64,000 nucleotides of DNA from Paenibacillus antri. GTDB lineage: Bacteria > Bacillota > Bacilli > Paenibacillales > YIM-B00363. The DNA is taken from positions 248,001 to 312,000 of the forward strand of contig NZ_VCIW01000003.1 in NCBI RefSeq assembly GCF_005765165.1. Reading direction: 5' to 3'. This document shows positions 62,531-64,000 of this stretch, in pieces (the stretch's first letter is position 1; each line of letters starts with the position of its first letter). A program made the position numbers and the translations under genes. The notes under the pieces are model-generated. The model had not been told where the DNA came from. It saw only the letters and a list, made by a program, of their open reading frames with translations, and searched no databases.

Positions 62531-63718
62531 TTATCCGAAAATGCCGAGCCGCCCGATTCGCGCAGCCGCCTCGCGCAGCCGCTCTTCGTCGGTGAGCAGC
62601 CCGAGACGAACGTACCCTTCGCCGTGCTCGCCGAAGCCGATGCCCGGCGCGACGACGATATCGGCCTCGTCCAACAGCTTGTCCGCGAACGAAGCTGACG
62701 TGTAGCCCTTCGGCACCGGCAGCCAGCAGAAAAACGAGCCTTCCGGCTTCGCCGGGCGCCAGCCGATGTCCGCGAGCGCGCCGTACAGCGCGTCGCGCCG
62801 CGACTCGTACGTCGCGACGAGCGCGCGCACGGAATCCTGCGGGCCGAGCAGCGCCTCGCGCGCCGCCCACTGCACGCCGCCGAACAGGCTGCAGTAGAAA
62901 TGATCCTGCAGCAGGTTGATCTGCGCAATAATTTCCTCGTTGCCGAGCGCGAAGCCGACGCGCCACCCGGCCATATTGTAAGTTTTGGACAAAGTGTAAA
63001 TTTCAATACCGACGTCGATCGCGCCCGGCGTTTCGAGGAAGCTGACCGGCCGGCGGCCGTCGAAGCCGATCGCGCCGTACGCGAAATCGGACACGGCGAG
63101 GACGCCGTGCTTCGCCGCGAAATCGACCGTGTCCAGGTAGAACGAGGCGGGCGCCATCGCGGACGTCGGGTTGTTCGGGTAGTTGACGAACAGCAGCTTC
63201 GCCTTTTCCAAATTGGTCTGCGCGATAGCGTTATAATCCGGCAAGTAGCCGTTCGATTCCAGAAGCGGCATCGTCGCCATGCGGCCGCCGGCGATGGCGA
63301 CGCCCGACCAGTAATCCGGGTAGCCCGGATCCGGCACGAGGGCGACGTCGCCCGGGTTCAGCATGATTTGGCTGATTTCGACGAGCCCGGCTTTGCCGCC
63401 GAACAATATCGCCACTTGTTTTTCCGGATCGAGCGTCACGCCGTAATCGAGCCGATACCGCTCGGCGACCGCTTCCTTCAGGAATGCGTACCCCGTGAAC
63501 GGGGAGTATCTATGGAACTGCGGATTTTCCGCGCCTTGCTTCATCGCTTCGACGATCGTATCCGGCGTCGGACGGTCCGGGTTGCCTTGCCCGAGATTGA
63601 TGACGTCGCGGCCCGCGGCCGTCGCGGCGTTCGCCTTCTTCACCAAAGACGCGAAAAATTGCTTCGGCAGCTCCGTCATGCGGGCGGCCGGTTGAAAGCG
63701 CACCTTCGAATCGTTCAT
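62531..63718 (-). CDS. mtnE: aminotransferase of methionine salvage (MtnE-like)
   Basis: Class I/II PLP aminotransferase, 395 aa. VINLGQGNPDRPTPDTIVEA near residues 39-58, NYPNNPTSAM near 165-174, YTLSKTYNMAGWRVGFALG with the PLP Lys near 236. Probably transaminates 2-keto-4-methylthiobutyrate to methionine; the divergent mtnU gene and the mtnWXB cluster support this over a diaminopimelate aminotransferase role. GGAGG upstream of the ATG. Confidence 0.85.
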   Translation of the reverse strand: MNDSKVRFQPAARMTELPKQFFASLVKKANAATAAGRDVINLGQGNPDRPTPDTIVEAMKQGAENPQFHRYSPFTGYAFLKEAVAERYRLDYGVTLDPEKQVAILFGGKAGLVEISQIMLNPGDVALVPDPGYPDYWSGVAIAGGRMATMPLLESNGYLPDYNAIAQTNLEKAKLLFVNYPNNPTSAMAPASFYLDTVDFAAKHGVLAVSDFAYGAIGFDGRRPVSFLETPGAIDVGIEIYTLSKTYNMAGWRVGFALGNEEIIAQINLLQDHFYCSLFGGVQWAAREALLGPQDSVRALVATYESRRDALYGALADIGWRPAKPEGSFFCWLPVPKGYTSASFADKLLDEADIVVAPGIGFGEHGEGYVRLGLLTDEERLREAAARIGRLGIFG

Positions 63719-63795
63719 CTTCCATTGCCTCCGTCTATCACGTAAATGCTATTAATCTTATCAAAAACGTCTTCCCCTGTATACCGTTCGACGTC

Positions 63796-63823
63796 TTGAC
63801 ATCGGCGGCGGGTAGCGTATGAT
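63796..63823 (+). promoter_or_regulatory. promoter of mtnU
   Basis: TTGACA (63796-63801), 16-bp spacer, TATGAT (63818-63823), about 45 bases before the mtnU ATG. On the other strand a TGATAAGAT extended -10 box near 63755 may serve mtnE. Confidence 0.65.
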
Positions 63824-63869
63824 GGGGGAAAACCATTCGAACAGTGGGGCAAAGGGGAACGAGAAACGC

Positions 63870-64000
63870 ATGAAAGTCGCGGTCATTCAAATGGACGTGT
63901 CGATCGGAGAACCGGAACGGAATCGGGAGCGGGCGCTGGCCCGGATGGAGGAAGCCGTGAACGGCGGCGCGGAGAAACCGGACGTGCTCGTCCTGCCGGA
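63870..64000 (+). CDS. mtnU: carbon-nitrogen hydrolase, omega-amidase-like, N-terminal part (runs off window)
   Basis: 43 residues visible: MKVAVIQMDVSIGEPERN then DVLVLP at the edge, just before the catalytic Glu of nitrilase-superfamily enzymes. Divergent from mtnE as in Bacillus, where MtnU deamidates the 2-oxoglutaramate formed by glutamine transamination. AAAGGGGAAC precedes the ATG. Confidence 0.8.
   Translation, partial: MKVAVIQMDVSIGEPERNRERALARMEEAVNGGAEKPDVLVLP

Noticed and set aside
62531-63718. LL-diaminopimelate aminotransferase assignment
   Set aside because: The N-terminus and PLP segments fit that class too, but the divergent mtnU and nearby mtnWXB point to methionine salvage; kept as MtnE-like with reduced confidence.

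Overview
The window reads as one continuous stretch of chromosome from a G+C-rich (by eye around 60%) member of the Firmicutes, most likely Paenibacillaceae (Paenibacillus/Cohnella type). The evidence is the gene order, which follows the well-known Bacillus subtilis hepS-menG-hepT-ndk-cheR-aro-trp-hisC-tyrA-qcr-ypj-dapB-mgsA-bsh-cca-birA-pan-dinG-asnS-dnaD backbone, together with strong Shine-Dalgarno sites, T-box leaders and a TRAP-type trp leader. No rRNA, tRNA, phage, IS element or CRISPR array was seen. Most genes are vertically inherited housekeeping genes; the unusual material lies in leaders and intergenic stretches and in a few inserted operons.

Layout. 1-5.7 kb: quinone side-chain and head-group genes (hepS end, menG, UbiA- and UbiX-like genes, mqnA, hepT), then ndk and cheR. 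The UbiA/UbiX/MqnA trio points to menaquinone synthesis through futalosine. 6-17.4 kb: the aromatic supraoperon aroC-aroB-aroH-trpEDCFBA-hisC-tyrA, with a trp leader carrying about eleven NAG triplets and a terminator (TRAP attenuation). No trpG and no aroA are present. 17.4-19.3 kb: a regulatory-looking intergenic region (GTAC cluster, cre-like site, perfect sigma-A promoter with a short terminated transcript, micro-ORF) followed by an ECF sigma/anti-sigma pair. 19.4-24.8 kb: an unknown gene, an IDEAL-domain protein, a DUF2487 protein, the menaquinol:cytochrome c reductase qcrABC, and DUF1405. 24.8-35.7 kb: ypjB, a YitT-family gene, mazG, a TPR gene, dapB, mgsA, bacillithiol genes bshB1/bshA, cca, birA and panBCD.

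35.7-48.6 kb: a TPR protein, dinG, rex, an MTA/SAH deaminase, a YpmB/TseB-like protein, a 29-residue membrane peptide, then an operon of a membrane-anchored protein of unknown function overlapping an FtsH-like protease that lacks the usual extracytoplasmic domain, followed by hbd, ackA, asnS and dnaD. 48.7-51 kb: DUF2164, an esterase and two polytopic membrane proteins. 51-54 kb (minus strand): methionine salvage genes mtnW-mtnX-mtnB. 53.8-57.4 kb (minus): proB-proA-proC behind a proline T-box. 57.5-59 kb: two unknown plus-strand genes. 59-61.7 kb (minus): argS behind an arginine T-box, separated from the T-box terminator by about 5.5 tandem copies of a 114-bp hairpin repeat. 61.7-64 kb: a HAD hydrolase, mtnE and the start of mtnU.

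The most interesting items for follow-up are the loopless FtsH plus anchored partner operon (42.2-44.3 kb), the 114-bp repeat array inside the argS 5' leader (60.7-61.3 kb), the compact regulatory region at 17.4-18.05 kb, the attenuator-like panB leader (33.25-33.5 kb), the hairpin that buries the ypjB ribosome-binding site (24.77-24.81 kb), and a DinG that combines an exonuclease domain with intact candidate Fe-S cysteines.
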